From CAZXYF01 sp964644705 (GTDB lineage: Bacteria > Planctomycetota > Brocadiia > SM23-32): DNA of 15,502 nucleotides. The stretch covers positions 1 to 15,502 of the forward strand of contig CAZXYF010000064.1 in NCBI GenBank assembly GCA_964644705.1. The letters run 5' to 3'. The notes below the pieces were generated by a model. That model saw only the letters and a program-made list of their open reading frames with translations, searched no databases and had not been told where the DNA came from. The translations under genes and the position numbers were made by a program. Positions within the stretch are counted from its first letter, which is position 1. Every line of letters begins with the position of its first letter. Positions 6,801 to 15,354 of this stretch are shown piece by piece.

Positions 6801-9073
6801 ATGAGGGGAGACGCATTCCATCCACGGCGAGAAGCAGGACCACATTGCATTTGTATGGCTTTGGTAACCCCCATTTTTTCGACAATCTGGTTATTCGACG
6901 CCTCGATAAAAACGGGAATGTGAAGGGGAATGGAGACGGGGAGCCGCCATCGGAGAACAAGTGGAAAAGTAAGTTGCAGACTCTGGAAGACAGAGAACGC
7001 GAGCTAAAACGCGCAATGGGGGAGTTGCGCGAGAGGGGCTACACCCGGCTGATGACCATACGGCGAACGTTGTTTGAAAACATTGTGGAACTACTGAAAC
7101 AATCTCCCGAGGAATGGGAAAGGCTTCTCACGGAAGCACAGGAGCTGGCGGATACGACTGAGGAAAAAATGCGGTTGAGACTGGCGCGGGTGCGGGCGGC
7201 AAAGGGGGCGGGAGACACTAAGACAGCGGCGCGGGAGTATTTCAGGCTCCTTCAAGACGGAACGGACGGTCTGTTTCAGTGGGATCCTGAGAAACCTGTG
7301 TTGCGTACGGACCTGTCTCTGTGGATCACTCAGAGATTGAGCCCATTGAACGAGGGGGAGGGGGAGTCGGCAAAAAAAGCTGTGCGTACGGTGGCTCGAC
7401 ATGCATACGATAAAATGAGCGGAAAGGGGGATGTTTCGCCGCCGGAGCTTTATCGATTCATGCGCGATTGTCCGGATGAGGAAGTGGCGATTCAGGCGGG
7501 CCGGTCGGCGGCGCGGATTGCTGAAAAGGCCGGGAAAGTGGCACTCGCGGGGCTGATACTGCGACAGATGAAGGAGCACAACAACGCACGTTGCCGAGCA
7601 GCCGCCCTCCTGGCACTGGCCGGGCTCTACAGAAGACAGGGCTGGTTCTGGCAGGCTCGGCGGACGCTGGAGGTGCTGGGTGATAAATACGGCAAAATTC
7701 GAGTGAATGCCGGGGGGCAAATGCAGACCGGGCGCAGCGTCAGACAGAAGTTCCTGCGCGAACTGCGTGATAGGGCTGACTCACCGGACCAGCTCCAGCC
7801 GGAGGAGATGCCCGGTCCGCCGTACAAACTGGTCTGGAAAAAGGACCAGAGCGGATATCCGATGAATCATCAGATTCGCGGCCGGGTTGCCAACCAGTTT
7901 CTGGAGGAACATCTGATGTTGATGGGACGGCGTCGGAGGAGAATTGCATGTGTCCGGATTCGGGACGGCGAGAAATTGTGGCAGACGTCGGTGGATCGTC
8001 GATTGAGATACGTGAGGCGGGGAAATGTGCTGGTTATCGGCGGAAACCAATCAAAGGCAATTTCTCTGCTCACCGGGAATGTCATTTGGGAGCAGAATTG
8101 TGGCGACGTCAGAGGGCGGAGCCGCTATAGAGACAGAACTTCCCTGGCACAGAACTACATCTTCAGTAATGAAACAAGCGATACGGAATCGGTTATGCGG
8201 GCATTCGACGTGGTTACGGGTCGGGAACGATGGCGCCGACAGGTCTGGACCCCCACCTACCCCCACGCTTACGTCAGCGACCAATTCATTTTTCGACGCA
8301 TCGCCGGCCATAATCCACGTTTGGCCTTCTACCAGGTCTATGATGTCCGATCCGGTGAACCTTTGGAAGCGGACGTTTCGCTGGGATATTTTGGGGTGAA
8401 TACTGTTTATGAGGATGAAGTAGTAGCTTCTCAAAAGGGCCAGTTTGTCCTGTTGTCATTGCGCACCGGACAGGTGACGTGGGAGATACCCGTAAAATAC
8501 GGACGCCGGATACGCGTATCAAATGTGCGAAACAGCAGATTTCGTGTGATTCAGAGTGGAAAAAAGACTGTTTTGATCGATCCCGCGAGACATGAAGTGG
8601 TATGGCGTTTGGAATCTCAAAATGCGCACTATTTCCACGGATTTGTGTATGATTTCCGGCGAGAGGAAATAGTGGCCCTGAAACGCGAGCAGCAGGGTGA
8701 CGGCAGCTGGACACGAGTTCCGTGGATAATCGATGCCCAAACGGGCGAAGTGGTGGGAAAAATAGCGACAGCGAAAAATAAGCATCTCTACATGCGGCGT
8801 CGGCGTCTGCGTATGAACGATGACTATCTTCTGACCCAGTGGTACAAATCGGAGAAACGGCGCGGCCATACGTATCGACGGAGTCAGTATTACTGTCTGG
8901 TCCGCCGCAACGACTCAGAAGTTCTGCCCGATGTCCAGCTGCCTCATGCTGCTGACGTGGGGGGAAAGAAGAAGCGAGATGGATTCCGCGCCGCCGTCGT
9001 GGGCGACAAAATTGTCTTTGCCGGGAGAGGACAAATTCTGGTTTACGAGCACAAAGATGGCAAGACAAACTGA
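3896..9073 (+). CDS. Giant secreted double beta-propeller protein with beta-sandwich
   Basis: About 1725 aa. In order: basic N-terminus (RKHRDQWR) and hydrophobic LISSYLLIVIGVFSVII at about 20-36, a signal peptide or anchor; a charged linker; a TPR-like helical region at about 85-277; a first PQQ-like propeller at about 345-750 with repeated blade motifs such as GKMRWSMGGG, GSLIWQQS and VTGEIYWARTY; a short helical hairpin at about 773-800; a concanavalin/LamG-like beta-sandwich at about 833-1003, starting GDDFNRGSLGSGY and ending FFDNLVIRR; a coiled or helical region at about 1017-1292; a second propeller to the C-terminus. Arg-rich clusters lie inside the first propeller (about 443-455). 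Start 3896 has GAGG 5 bases upstream and gives a compact leader; ATG 3872 is the alternative. The stop overlaps the 9073 ATG of the next gene. Likely periplasmic or surface-bound. I see nothing that proves bound quinone or an enzyme activity; function unknown. Confidence 0.93.
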   Translation: MRSGVDEVIVGRKHRDQWRLISSYLLIVIGVFSVIIPAENCAREARQERVGGVKQKAVAEKTSGERSEEEQREGGNHNHAQLPTDPSIQLFIRRARDFIESQQYELAIRVLQRALDEGQRVLVRTAPKTYKTVSRSAQDMLMDLPVQAFGNYRAFADAEAEALLEQADAPRNPDMLREVVRRFFLSSYGAQAAYQLACLQINQGEFSAAVRLLRRIREYHLDYPVDRTELLARLAVAQMYAGERKAARQTYDVLSDEYEEGVASADLERLGKDLSRAEPATTSGVATTHWRTDWHGSTQVGVAPAPALPSAVEGKRRVVSLWETGHRKSQTPSSGQAASRRMFLEQMWTQKDYHPANQLVWSGDKVWVSTPSGIQCLNKSSGRRLWFATGKAPVQEIGEGENKGRRRRMNLPEFVFFKDYIGGRFSRVNGMIVRVEGNWRTARHRRRVRRGKRRVYVTEQEGSYLTAYDEDTGKMRWSMGGGQADGEKVLAGVRFMCAPVSSGSKLLVAAELDDGLYLVALSPRDGSLIWQQSLCSYTTSPSPPASPVGIAVRGGVAYVASGRGVVFALDAVTGEIYWARTYSSNVLRWRSRRKRDSRRKVSEPGGWAENVVIPVRDKLVVLPSDSSKMFCFDRSNGNLRYHKPRAEARYPLGILEDRLIVGGKSFVRAHRLENGEVGWDQSVDSSTGRAVLTEKYVFVPQKGTITVLDAESGRERIHMLATVGEEANPGNLYSDGQRLFTVGFDLTGALGPGKQFLAKLDERVKAQKTSRAYLARGKFFSRMGRYAAAVEDLRNAREIALEDPLQARFAELEKKLSATRDRISVIRSKLSWFGDDFNRGSLGSGYTVMKGTAKLVDGHVKMSGDKNMVLKLNKKIPGNFIAEIDGWQHERPCDLSFQLTIEGPEKAVRRVYAQFGSKWNKWNYISFSGDRVKKSNQYLIKKGEKHRLRLERIGNEIALYADGRQLVRYEGRRIPSTARSRTTLHLYGFGNPHFFDNLVIRRLDKNGNVKGNGDGEPPSENKWKSKLQTLEDRERELKRAMGELRERGYTRLMTIRRTLFENIVELLKQSPEEWERLLTEAQELADTTEEKMRLRLARVRAAKGAGDTKTAAREYFRLLQDGTDGLFQWDPEKPVLRTDLSLWITQRLSPLNEGEGESAKKAVRTVARHAYDKMSGKGDVSPPELYRFMRDCPDEEVAIQAGRSAARIAEKAGKVALAGLILRQMKEHNNARCRAAALLALAGLYRRQGWFWQARRTLEVLGDKYGKIRVNAGGQMQTGRSVRQKFLRELRDRADSPDQLQPEEMPGPPYKLVWKKDQSGYPMNHQIRGRVANQFLEEHLMLMGRRRRRIACVRIRDGEKLWQTSVDRRLRYVRRGNVLVIGGNQSKAISLLTGNVIWEQNCGDVRGRSRYRDRTSLAQNYIFSNETSDTESVMRAFDVVTGRERWRRQVWTPTYPHAYVSDQFIFRRIAGHNPRLAFYQVYDVRSGEPLEADVSLGYFGVNTVYEDEVVASQKGQFVLLSLRTGQVTWEIPVKYGRRIRVSNVRNSRFRVIQSGKKTVLIDPARHEVVWRLESQNAHYFHGFVYDFRREEIVALKREQQGDGSWTRVPWIIDAQTGEVVGKIATAKNKHLYMRRRRLRMNDDYLLTQWYKSEKRRGHTYRRSQYYCLVRRNDSEVLPDVQLPHAADVGGKKKRDGFRAAVVGDKIVFAGRGQILVYEHKDGKTN

Positions 9074-9122
9074 TGCAAGAGGTGACGCTTTCCGCTGATA
9101 GAATAGGCAATAAATGTTCGCT

Positions 9123-9127
9123 GGAGG
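9123..9127 (+). promoter_or_regulatory. Ribosome binding site that decides the second giant gene's start
   Basis: GGAGG stands 8 bases before the ATG at 9136, a near-ideal Shine-Dalgarno. The longer frame starting at 9073 shares one base with the previous stop (TGATG) and has no comparable site. It also places 21 polar residues ahead of the signal peptide. Confidence 0.65.
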
Positions 9128-9135
9128 ATGTTGAG

Positions 9136-12100
9136 ATGATACCCGGCTGTGACTGCAGGAAACAGACGGAATCGGCGGGTCGGATGCCATTATTCTGTAT
9201 CCTGTTAGTGGTTTTCTTATTCGCATCGCCACTGATGCCTCACCGGCTTGGTGAAACGGCTGAACTGGACCCGGAGTTGCTGAGACTGATGGATGGGGGC
9301 GAGGGCGAGGACGAGGACGAGGAAAAAGGCGATCCCGGCTTGGAAAGCGGCGGGCATGCTCGTCTCCAGACGGATCCGGATGTGCAGTTGTTCCTCGAGC
9401 GTGCCAGGCAATACATACAGTCCGATCAGTATGATATGGCTATCCAGCTGCTTCAACGGGCGTTGAAGGAGGGTCAGCATGTGATGATCAAGGCGGATCA
9501 TCACATATACAGAACCGCCGATTGGGTGGCCCAAAATATGCTGGCCAATTTACCTCCTCCCGCATTTAAGGAATACCAGGTTTTTGCTGATGCGCGGGCG
9601 GAGGCGCTCATGAAGCGTTCGGATGCGGGGCCCGATCCGCAACTGCTACGAGATGTGGCTCGGAGGTACATTCTAACTTCACAGGGCGCTCGAGCAGCGT
9701 ATCGGCTGGCATGCGTGCATATCAATCAGGGGGACTTCGTTGCTGCGGCCCGGCTCCTGGATCGCGTCCGGCAGCATCACTCCGATTTTCCGGTGTCCTC
9801 CGAAAAATATCTATTAAGAATTGCCTTCGTGAAAGCTAAACTGGGCAAATACCTGGTTGCTCAACAGATATGGGATAGACTGAAAACTCAGTATGATCTG
9901 GACCCGGCCACGGACTGGAGCAAATCAGTGGCACAAGTCGTGTCCCAATCGGGCAGCAACTGGCGGTCTGTGAATCGTGCTGGTCCGATTCGCCGGGGAG
10001 TTCCTGCCATGCCGGCCATGCCCTCGAAGGAGCATGCAGTCATGACAAGTGCGTGGGAGCGGACGAAGGACGGAGAGTCCGGCGAGTTGTCAGAAAAGGT
10101 GAGGGCGCGGCGTGAACTCCTGCGACGGGGGTGGCTCGATGCCCAAGCGCATCCGACGACGGAAGCGGTTTGTGCCGGAGGCGAAATATGGGTTAGTTCG
10201 CCGCTGGGAGTGCGGTGTCACGATATAGCATCTGGGCGGATCATTTGGGAAACCAAAGGAGAGGCCCCTGTTAGCTCCGCTCGCGGGGACCGGGTCGATT
10301 ATCGCGTCGGGTACCGTCGGCGTAGTTTCAGTCTTCGCCGATTCGCTTATTTTGAGGACCGCATTGGCGGATCCTTAACTTTGTTCGGGGATCTTTTGCT
10401 GCGGGTGGAGGGGAACTGGCGGACGGCGCAAAAACGTGACCCAGGCACATCCCTTGTGCACAGAGACGGTAGTTATTTGACGGCATACGAGGCCGAGACG
10501 GGGACCGTACGGTGGTCGGTGGGGGGAGGAAAAACGGGAGACGGTGCTGATCTTCCGGAGTGTCGCTTCGTGAATGCGCCGGTGCCCGGTGACAATTGTC
10601 TGTTGGTGGCGTTTGAACGTGACGACGGACTGTATGTCTGTGGTCTCGATCCGGATGATGGGAGCATCGTGTGGAAAGATTTTTTGTGCTCGTATCATCC
10701 TCGTCCGCGTCCGCCGACTCATCCGGTTGGTATGGCCGTAGAAGGGGGCGAGGCATATATTGCAACGGGGAAGGGACTTGTGTTTGCCCTGAATGCGGCC
10801 ACTGGTGAAAGATACTGGGCCCGAACTTACGCGGGTGATAGCGGTGACTGGAAGCCTTCACGCATCCTCAGGGGTCAGGCACAGAAGAAATCACACCGGG
10901 GATGGAAAGAAAATTTTATTATCCCCGTTCGGGATAAACTGCTGGTGCTGCCGGCGGACGCGCCGCAAATGTTCTGTTTGGACAGGGCCAGCGGAAAACT
11001 GCGCTATCGCAGATCCCGGCGGAAGGCCGACTATTCACTGGGACTGGCCCATGGCAAAGTTATAGTGGCGGGCGAGGGTTTTCTGCGCGCTCACAGCGTG
11101 CGCAACGGAAAGGTGGCCTGGAAATGTTCCGTGAAAGAATGGACGGGACGGCCACTTCTGACCGAAAAATACGTTCTGGTCCCCCAGAAGAACCATATAC
11201 AACTTGTGGACGCTCGGTCGGGGAAGAAACAATACCGCGTTCGGGTTGAACTCGCTTCTACCCCTGCCGTGGGGAATCTTTACTGTAGTGACAAACGTCT
11301 CATGTCGGTTGGGGTGACGCACACCTGCTGTCTGTGGCGGCAAAAAGAGTTGTTCGCACGGTTGAACGAGGATGTTCAAAAGGATGGAAGCCGGGAGGCC
11401 TACCTTGCACGCGGTAAATACTTTTCCAGAACGAAACGCTATTCCCGTGCGGTAAAAGATCTGCGCCGGGCATACAGCATGGCTGGGGATGATTTCCATC
11501 AGAGGCGAGGTGAGAATCCGGGGAACGATCCGGGATCGCTCCGCTCGCTCCTCCTGAAAAATATCATCCGGATGATGAGGCGGTCTCCGGGGAATCGGGC
11601 AGGATTGATTGAGGAAGCGAAAAAACTGGCCCGAACGCCAGAACAGAAAACGCGACTCAAAGTGCAGCTCGTGGGGGTGGCCCGGAAAGCTGGAGATTTT
11701 AAGATGGCGACGGAACGTTGTTATCAGCTACTGACCGGGGAAGGCGACAAGCTCCTTGGTCTGTATCGGGGGACCCCTGATCTGAAAATGAAACCCGGAC
11801 TCTGGGCCGCCGGCCAATTGGGTGAGATGCAGAAAAGGGGAGGTGAAGACATGCATAAAACGCTCGACCGAGCATCCAGGAGAGCTTATGAGAAAATGAC
11901 GGGAAAGAAGGGGATATCCTGGCGCAGACTATATTTGTTGATGCGTGGGTGCCCCCGGGCGAGGTGGATTATCAAGGCAGGGCGACGGGCCGCGAGGCAG
12001 GCTGAAAAACAGGGGAAAGTCGTGGTTGCGGAGCTGATATTGCAGCAGATGCAGACGTCGAACAAAACCCGCGTTCGAGCGGAGGCGGAGATCGCGCTGG

Positions 12101-13569
12101 CGGGATTGTACGAGCGGCAGGGGTGGTTGAGACAGGCGTACAATATGCTGCAATCAGTGAAAGAAGAGTATCCGAAGGAGCCAATCTTAACCGGGGCAAG
12201 AACCCAATCTGCGGAAAAATACTGCGCGAGGGTCATTGAAAAACTCCGACAAAAAGCCAATCCCCCGGACCAGCTGGAGATTCCCGGCCTCCCCGACCCA
12301 CCTTACACGTTGTTGTGGAAGAAAGCGACACCGGCGTATCCGATTCAACGGTACGGCCGGGGAAATATGAAAGGACAGTTTCTGGAACAGCATCTTGTTA
12401 TGATGGACCGGCAGCGCCATAAACTTATCTGTAAAGATGTTGCGAGTGGTAAAACGGTGTGGGAGAAATCATATCCGTTCGGGAACCGTCGCTTTTTCAT
12501 ACAGGGGAACGTGCTGTTTGCATCGCGCAAGAACACGCAAGCCATCTCGTTGATTACTGGCAAAACCGTTTGGGAAAACGGCAGCGGCCATTTACGGCGG
12601 GGTATGCAGCGATACAGGGGGGGGACGAGGCGCAGTCGGGACCTGGTCATATGCGAGGGAAACAACAAGGACTGGAAGAATCTTATCGGGATCGACAAAG
12701 TAACGGGAAACAATCGGTGGAGCCGATTGGTTGGTGTCCGGCGGTCCTGGCTCGATGGAACATTCGGGAGTTATGCCTTTCAACGGTTTCGAACAACTCC
12801 CCAACACCGGGGACATCACGGTGGCGGGACGTACAGATACGACGTATTTGATAGCCGAACTGGACGAAAGGTCGGGGAAGCACTGAAGACCACTCTTAAC
12901 CAGAGCCATCTGTACCGACCGACGGGAGCCTTTATCGGACGTGAGGGTGACAGGGCGGCCTTCAAATTTCCGGATGGGGGAGTGCTGTGGGTGACTCCGT
13001 GGAAAGCAAGATCAGTCGGCCGGATGCGCCCGGTGGAGAATTCCAGTTGCGTGATATTGCGGACGAATCAGGGCCTGATGTTGGTTGATCCCCCCAAACA
13101 GCAGATCCGGGGGGAGATAAGGCGCAGCCGGGCGAGCCGGTACGATGATTTCGCATACGATCCCAGCGTCAACGAAATTGTCGCAACCCGGCAGGTGTAT
13201 CGAAACGACAAACATATTGGACACGTGATGATAATGGACGCGAATACGGGTAAGGTGAAAAGAATGTTGAAGCTAAAAAACACCCGGACCCGCCAGAACG
13301 TATGGATCAACGATCAGCACATTTTGATAGGATGCTCAGTGCAGAAGAGGCGGGAAGGGAAGCGGGGATCGATCGGCGGAAAATACTGGTGTATTGTACG
13401 GCGCAAGGACGGGGAAAAGATCCCCGGTGTTCGTTTGCCGCGCGTGCAGGACATCTCAGGGCGTCATGGGGGTGGGCATTACCGGGTATTTCTGGTGGGA
13501 GATAAAATCGTGCTTTCAGGGACGAATGAAATAATGGTTTATGCCCACGAGGATCGTGCGGGCAAATAG
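9136..13569 (+). CDS. Giant secreted double beta-propeller protein, paralog without sandwich
   Basis: About 1477 aa, paralog of the preceding gene along almost its whole length. In order: short n-region and hydrophobic MPLFCILLVVFLFASPLMP at about 17-35 (signal peptide); an acidic stretch GEGEDEDEEKGD at about 55-66; a helical region at about 77-270 (LQTDPDVQLFLERARQYI matches LPTDPSIQLFIRRARDFI in the paralog); a propeller at about 340-735 with TGTVRWSVGGG, DGSIVWKDF and TGERYWARTY; helical repeats at about 753-1050; a second propeller to the end. Shared near-identical blocks include RVEGNWRTA and PVRDKL-VLP-D. The paralog's roughly 230-residue insert with the beta-sandwich is missing here; a GDDF at about 784-787 sits where it would start. 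Start chosen at 9136 by GGAGG; ATG 9073 is possible and would overlap the upstream stop. Same operon as its neighbour is very likely. Exported; function unknown. Confidence 0.93.
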   Translation: MIPGCDCRKQTESAGRMPLFCILLVVFLFASPLMPHRLGETAELDPELLRLMDGGEGEDEDEEKGDPGLESGGHARLQTDPDVQLFLERARQYIQSDQYDMAIQLLQRALKEGQHVMIKADHHIYRTADWVAQNMLANLPPPAFKEYQVFADARAEALMKRSDAGPDPQLLRDVARRYILTSQGARAAYRLACVHINQGDFVAAARLLDRVRQHHSDFPVSSEKYLLRIAFVKAKLGKYLVAQQIWDRLKTQYDLDPATDWSKSVAQVVSQSGSNWRSVNRAGPIRRGVPAMPAMPSKEHAVMTSAWERTKDGESGELSEKVRARRELLRRGWLDAQAHPTTEAVCAGGEIWVSSPLGVRCHDIASGRIIWETKGEAPVSSARGDRVDYRVGYRRRSFSLRRFAYFEDRIGGSLTLFGDLLLRVEGNWRTAQKRDPGTSLVHRDGSYLTAYEAETGTVRWSVGGGKTGDGADLPECRFVNAPVPGDNCLLVAFERDDGLYVCGLDPDDGSIVWKDFLCSYHPRPRPPTHPVGMAVEGGEAYIATGKGLVFALNAATGERYWARTYAGDSGDWKPSRILRGQAQKKSHRGWKENFIIPVRDKLLVLPADAPQMFCLDRASGKLRYRRSRRKADYSLGLAHGKVIVAGEGFLRAHSVRNGKVAWKCSVKEWTGRPLLTEKYVLVPQKNHIQLVDARSGKKQYRVRVELASTPAVGNLYCSDKRLMSVGVTHTCCLWRQKELFARLNEDVQKDGSREAYLARGKYFSRTKRYSRAVKDLRRAYSMAGDDFHQRRGENPGNDPGSLRSLLLKNIIRMMRRSPGNRAGLIEEAKKLARTPEQKTRLKVQLVGVARKAGDFKMATERCYQLLTGEGDKLLGLYRGTPDLKMKPGLWAAGQLGEMQKRGGEDMHKTLDRASRRAYEKMTGKKGISWRRLYLLMRGCPRARWIIKAGRRAARQAEKQGKVVVAELILQQMQTSNKTRVRAEAEIALAGLYERQGWLRQAYNMLQSVKEEYPKEPILTGARTQSAEKYCARVIEKLRQKANPPDQLEIPGLPDPPYTLLWKKATPAYPIQRYGRGNMKGQFLEQHLVMMDRQRHKLICKDVASGKTVWEKSYPFGNRRFFIQGNVLFASRKNTQAISLITGKTVWENGSGHLRRGMQRYRGGTRRSRDLVICEGNNKDWKNLIGIDKVTGNNRWSRLVGVRRSWLDGTFGSYAFQRFRTTPQHRGHHGGGTYRYDVFDSRTGRKVGEALKTTLNQSHLYRPTGAFIGREGDRAAFKFPDGGVLWVTPWKARSVGRMRPVENSSCVILRTNQGLMLVDPPKQQIRGEIRRSRASRYDDFAYDPSVNEIVATRQVYRNDKHIGHVMIMDANTGKVKRMLKLKNTRTRQNVWINDQHILIGCSVQKRREGKRGSIGGKYWCIVRRKDGEKIPGVRLPRVQDISGRHGGGHYRVFLVGDKIVLSGTNEIMVYAHEDRAGK

Positions 13570-13628
13570 CTTTCATCTCAGGTTTTCGACGCCTATCCTC
13601 CTGCCCCCGGTTTCCGGGACCACGCGTG

Positions 13629-14273
13629 TTAGCGGGCCGTTTTGCTTTCGAGGAAATCCAACCACGCCTGGAAACCGGTTCCTTCGGCGGCCGAAACCTC
13701 GAAAATGTTGACGTCCGATCGGGCCCGTTGACAATCTTCCTTGACCTGTTCCACGTCGTAGGGGCAATGGGGCAGCAGGTCGGTTTTGTTGATGAATACG
13801 ACGTCGGTTCGGGCGAACAGGGCCGGATACTTCCGGACTTTTTCATCTCCCTCCGGCACGCTGAGGACTCCGATTTTGATGTTTTCCCCCAGGTCAAAGG
13901 TGGAGGGGCAGACCAGATTCCCCACGTTTTCGATGAACAGGTAATCGAGTTGCTCCAGCTCCAGCAGAGGAATCGTGTCGCGGATGCTGGAGGCCGACAG
14001 ATGGCAGCCGCCACCGGTCTCGATAGGATAGGCCGGGATGTCCAGGTCCAGAATCCGGTCGGCGTCCAGACTGGTCTTCACATCCCCCACAATCACCCCA
14101 AACTCACCGCTGCAGTGTTTCGCGGTGTATTCGAGAATGCTCGTTTTTCCACATCCGGGAGATCCGATCATGTTCATCACAAACACACCATGATCTTCAA
14201 ACATCTGTCGGTTTTCGTCCGCGACGGTGTCGTTGCGGTCCTGCGCCGATTTGTTCACTTTAATCTTCGCCAT
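13629..14273 (-). CDS. hypB: HypB, GTPase for nickel insertion
   Basis: SIMIBI-class G protein that drives nickel delivery to [NiFe]-hydrogenase (sometimes urease), about 214 aa, cytoplasmic. Seen: P-loop GSPGCGKT at 37-44; GDVKTSLDADRI at 63-74 (switch region); TGGGCHLSA with Cys90-His91; ENVGNLVCP at 115-123 with Cys122; NKTD at 162-165 for guanine recognition; SAAEG near 194. Cys90, His91 and Cys122 match the G-domain metal site known from E. coli HypB. The N-terminal CxxCGC nickel site and the His-rich stretch found in some homologs are absent. The start at 14273 lies inside the end of hypA (14-base overlap), preceded by GAGG at 14280-14283 with a 6-base gap, so translation is probably coupled. 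A TTG at 14279 is the alternative. The gene ends 59 bases from the convergent giant gene. Confidence 0.95.
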   Translation of the reverse strand: MAKIKVNKSAQDRNDTVADENRQMFEDHGVFVMNMIGSPGCGKTSILEYTAKHCSGEFGVIVGDVKTSLDADRILDLDIPAYPIETGGGCHLSASSIRDTIPLLELEQLDYLFIENVGNLVCPSTFDLGENIKIGVLSVPEGDEKVRKYPALFARTDVVFINKTDLLPHCPYDVEQVKEDCQRARSDVNIFEVSAAEGTGFQAWLDFLESKTAR

Positions 14274-14607
14274 CCTCAACCTCGATCGAATCTAATATAA
14301 CCTGTCGTCCATCGATGATATCCCGTTCGAAACTTCCGCATTCCGGACACTCACAGAAAACATCTTGCGGCTCATATTCGGCGCCGCATTCACAGATGGC
14401 CCGGGCCGGGACTTCGGTAATCTCGACCTCTACATCCTGCATTCCCTTATCTTCAAGCACTGCTTCCATGCACATTTCCAGGGATTGGATCACCACGCTT
14501 GACAGCTGACCGACCTTTATATCCATGTGCCGAATCTGGACTTTGCCCCCGTCGCGGGCTTCCAGGGCCGTTTCTAAGATGTTACTGGCGATGCTGAATT
14601 CGTGCAT
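14260..14607 (-). CDS. hypA: HypA, nickel chaperone for hydrogenase maturation
   Basis: Small nickel- and zinc-binding metallochaperone that works with HypB, 115 aa, a normal length. Seen: N-terminal Met-His-Glu, whose His2 is the known nickel ligand of the family; a zinc ribbon made by Cys72, Cys74, Cys87 and Cys90, in ICECG and CECPECGS, with an additional Cys85. The first knuckle is the C-x-C variant rather than C-x-x-C. The C-terminus ILDSIEVEDGED matches the family's closing strand plus an acidic tail. No strong ribosome-binding site precedes the ATG. The gene lies 93 bases downstream of the zinc-ribbon membrane protein gene on the same strand and overlaps hypB, so hypA-hypB is one unit. 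No other hyp or hydrogenase genes are in view. Confidence 0.95.
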   Translation of the reverse strand: MHEFSIASNILETALEARDGGKVQIRHMDIKVGQLSSVVIQSLEMCMEAVLEDKGMQDVEVEITEVPARAICECGAEYEPQDVFCECPECGSFERDIIDGRQVILDSIEVEDGED

Positions 14608-14700
14608 AAGAAATCATTGGAAGTGAAGGATCGCCGACACGTCCCGGAAAGCACTTCAAATAGAGTAGCACACATGCCGATATCGTGCAACGCTTTCGCG

Positions 14701-15225
14701 TCATCCGGAGTTTGTTTCGCCTGTGAGGTGAAGACGTCTGACCGATGCATATATCCACCCCAGATAGGTGCCGGTGCACAGCAGTACAGCACTTGAGATG
14801 ATCATGAAGCGCAGGAGACCGGGGGAGGCACTGATGTCGAAGCCAAAAATCAGGACGGCGGGGCCGATGAGATTGCAGAACAGGAAGCTGAAAAAGATCA
14901 GGCTCAGCAGTGCCGTCAGACCGTTGCTCCGCCATGGCTCACGGGAGATGGCTGAAATACTGAGAGCCAGCAGCAGTAAAATGCTCTGGGAAAGCGTCAC
15001 CAATGGAATGGCGCTGGCGCCCTCCGTCATCAGGCTGTTAATCACTCCAAAAGCCGTCCAGACCAGAGCGGCCGCACACAGGTATCCCACGATCCGGTAA
15101 TGCAACGCCAGATTGGGCTGGCGGGTTTTGCAGTTCGGGCAGGTCCAGCCTTTTTTCCTGTTCAGGTATGGGTTAAACTGCTCACCGCACTCATCACAGG
15201 GCACTTTTATCTCAGATTCTGGCAT
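14701..15225 (-). CDS. Zinc-ribbon membrane protein with four helices
   Basis: About 174 aa, family not recognised. Seen: N-terminal zinc ribbon with Cys10-x-x-Cys13 and Cys29-x-x-Cys32 (CDECGEQF, TCPNC); then four predicted membrane helices at about 43-66, 72-93, 103-128 and 138-160; a short basic, polar tail (RRLHLTGETNSG). The ribbon is expected in the cytoplasm. Start at 15225 is chosen because AGGAG (15234-15238) lies 8 bases upstream and the ribbon follows directly; ATG 15264 would add 13 residues without a good site. A sigma70-like promoter lies about 130 bases upstream. The gene is followed by hypA after 93 bases, so co-transcription is possible, but a link to nickel is only conjecture. 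Confidence 0.8.
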   Translation of the reverse strand: MPESEIKVPCDECGEQFNPYLNRKKGWTCPNCKTRQPNLALHYRIVGYLCAAALVWTAFGVINSLMTEGASAIPLVTLSQSILLLLALSISAISREPWRSNGLTALLSLIFFSFLFCNLIGPAVLIFGFDISASPGLLRFMIISSAVLLCTGTYLGWIYASVRRLHLTGETNSG

Positions 15226-15354
15226 CAAACATTCTCCTGTGAGAATAAGATGGTTTATCCGCACATCTCAACGAGATAGGATCTTGTCATAGTGGATGGC
15301 CTGAGAATAATCAGAGCCCGGATGGAAAGAATGTATATGCGAGGTAGAATATCG

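Noticed and set aside
8286..9110. Minus-strand open frame of about 274 codons at the end of the first giant gene
   Set aside because: Antisense to conserved coding sequence, low-complexity composition and no ribosome-binding site.
3896..13569. Reading the giant genes as PQQ-dependent dehydrogenases
   Set aside because: The blades resemble the PQQ repeat family, but the overall architecture with helical repeats and two propellers does not match known quinoprotein dehydrogenases, and I could not identify catalytic or cofactor-site residues.
13605..13618. Short hairpin CCCGG-TTT-CCGGG between the convergent giant gene and hypB
   Set aside because: The stem is only 5 bp and no T-run follows on either strand, so a terminator call is not supported.
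13626..14300. Plus-strand open frame of about 224 codons opposite hypB
   Set aside because: HypB on the other strand has every expected motif, so this frame is its shadow.
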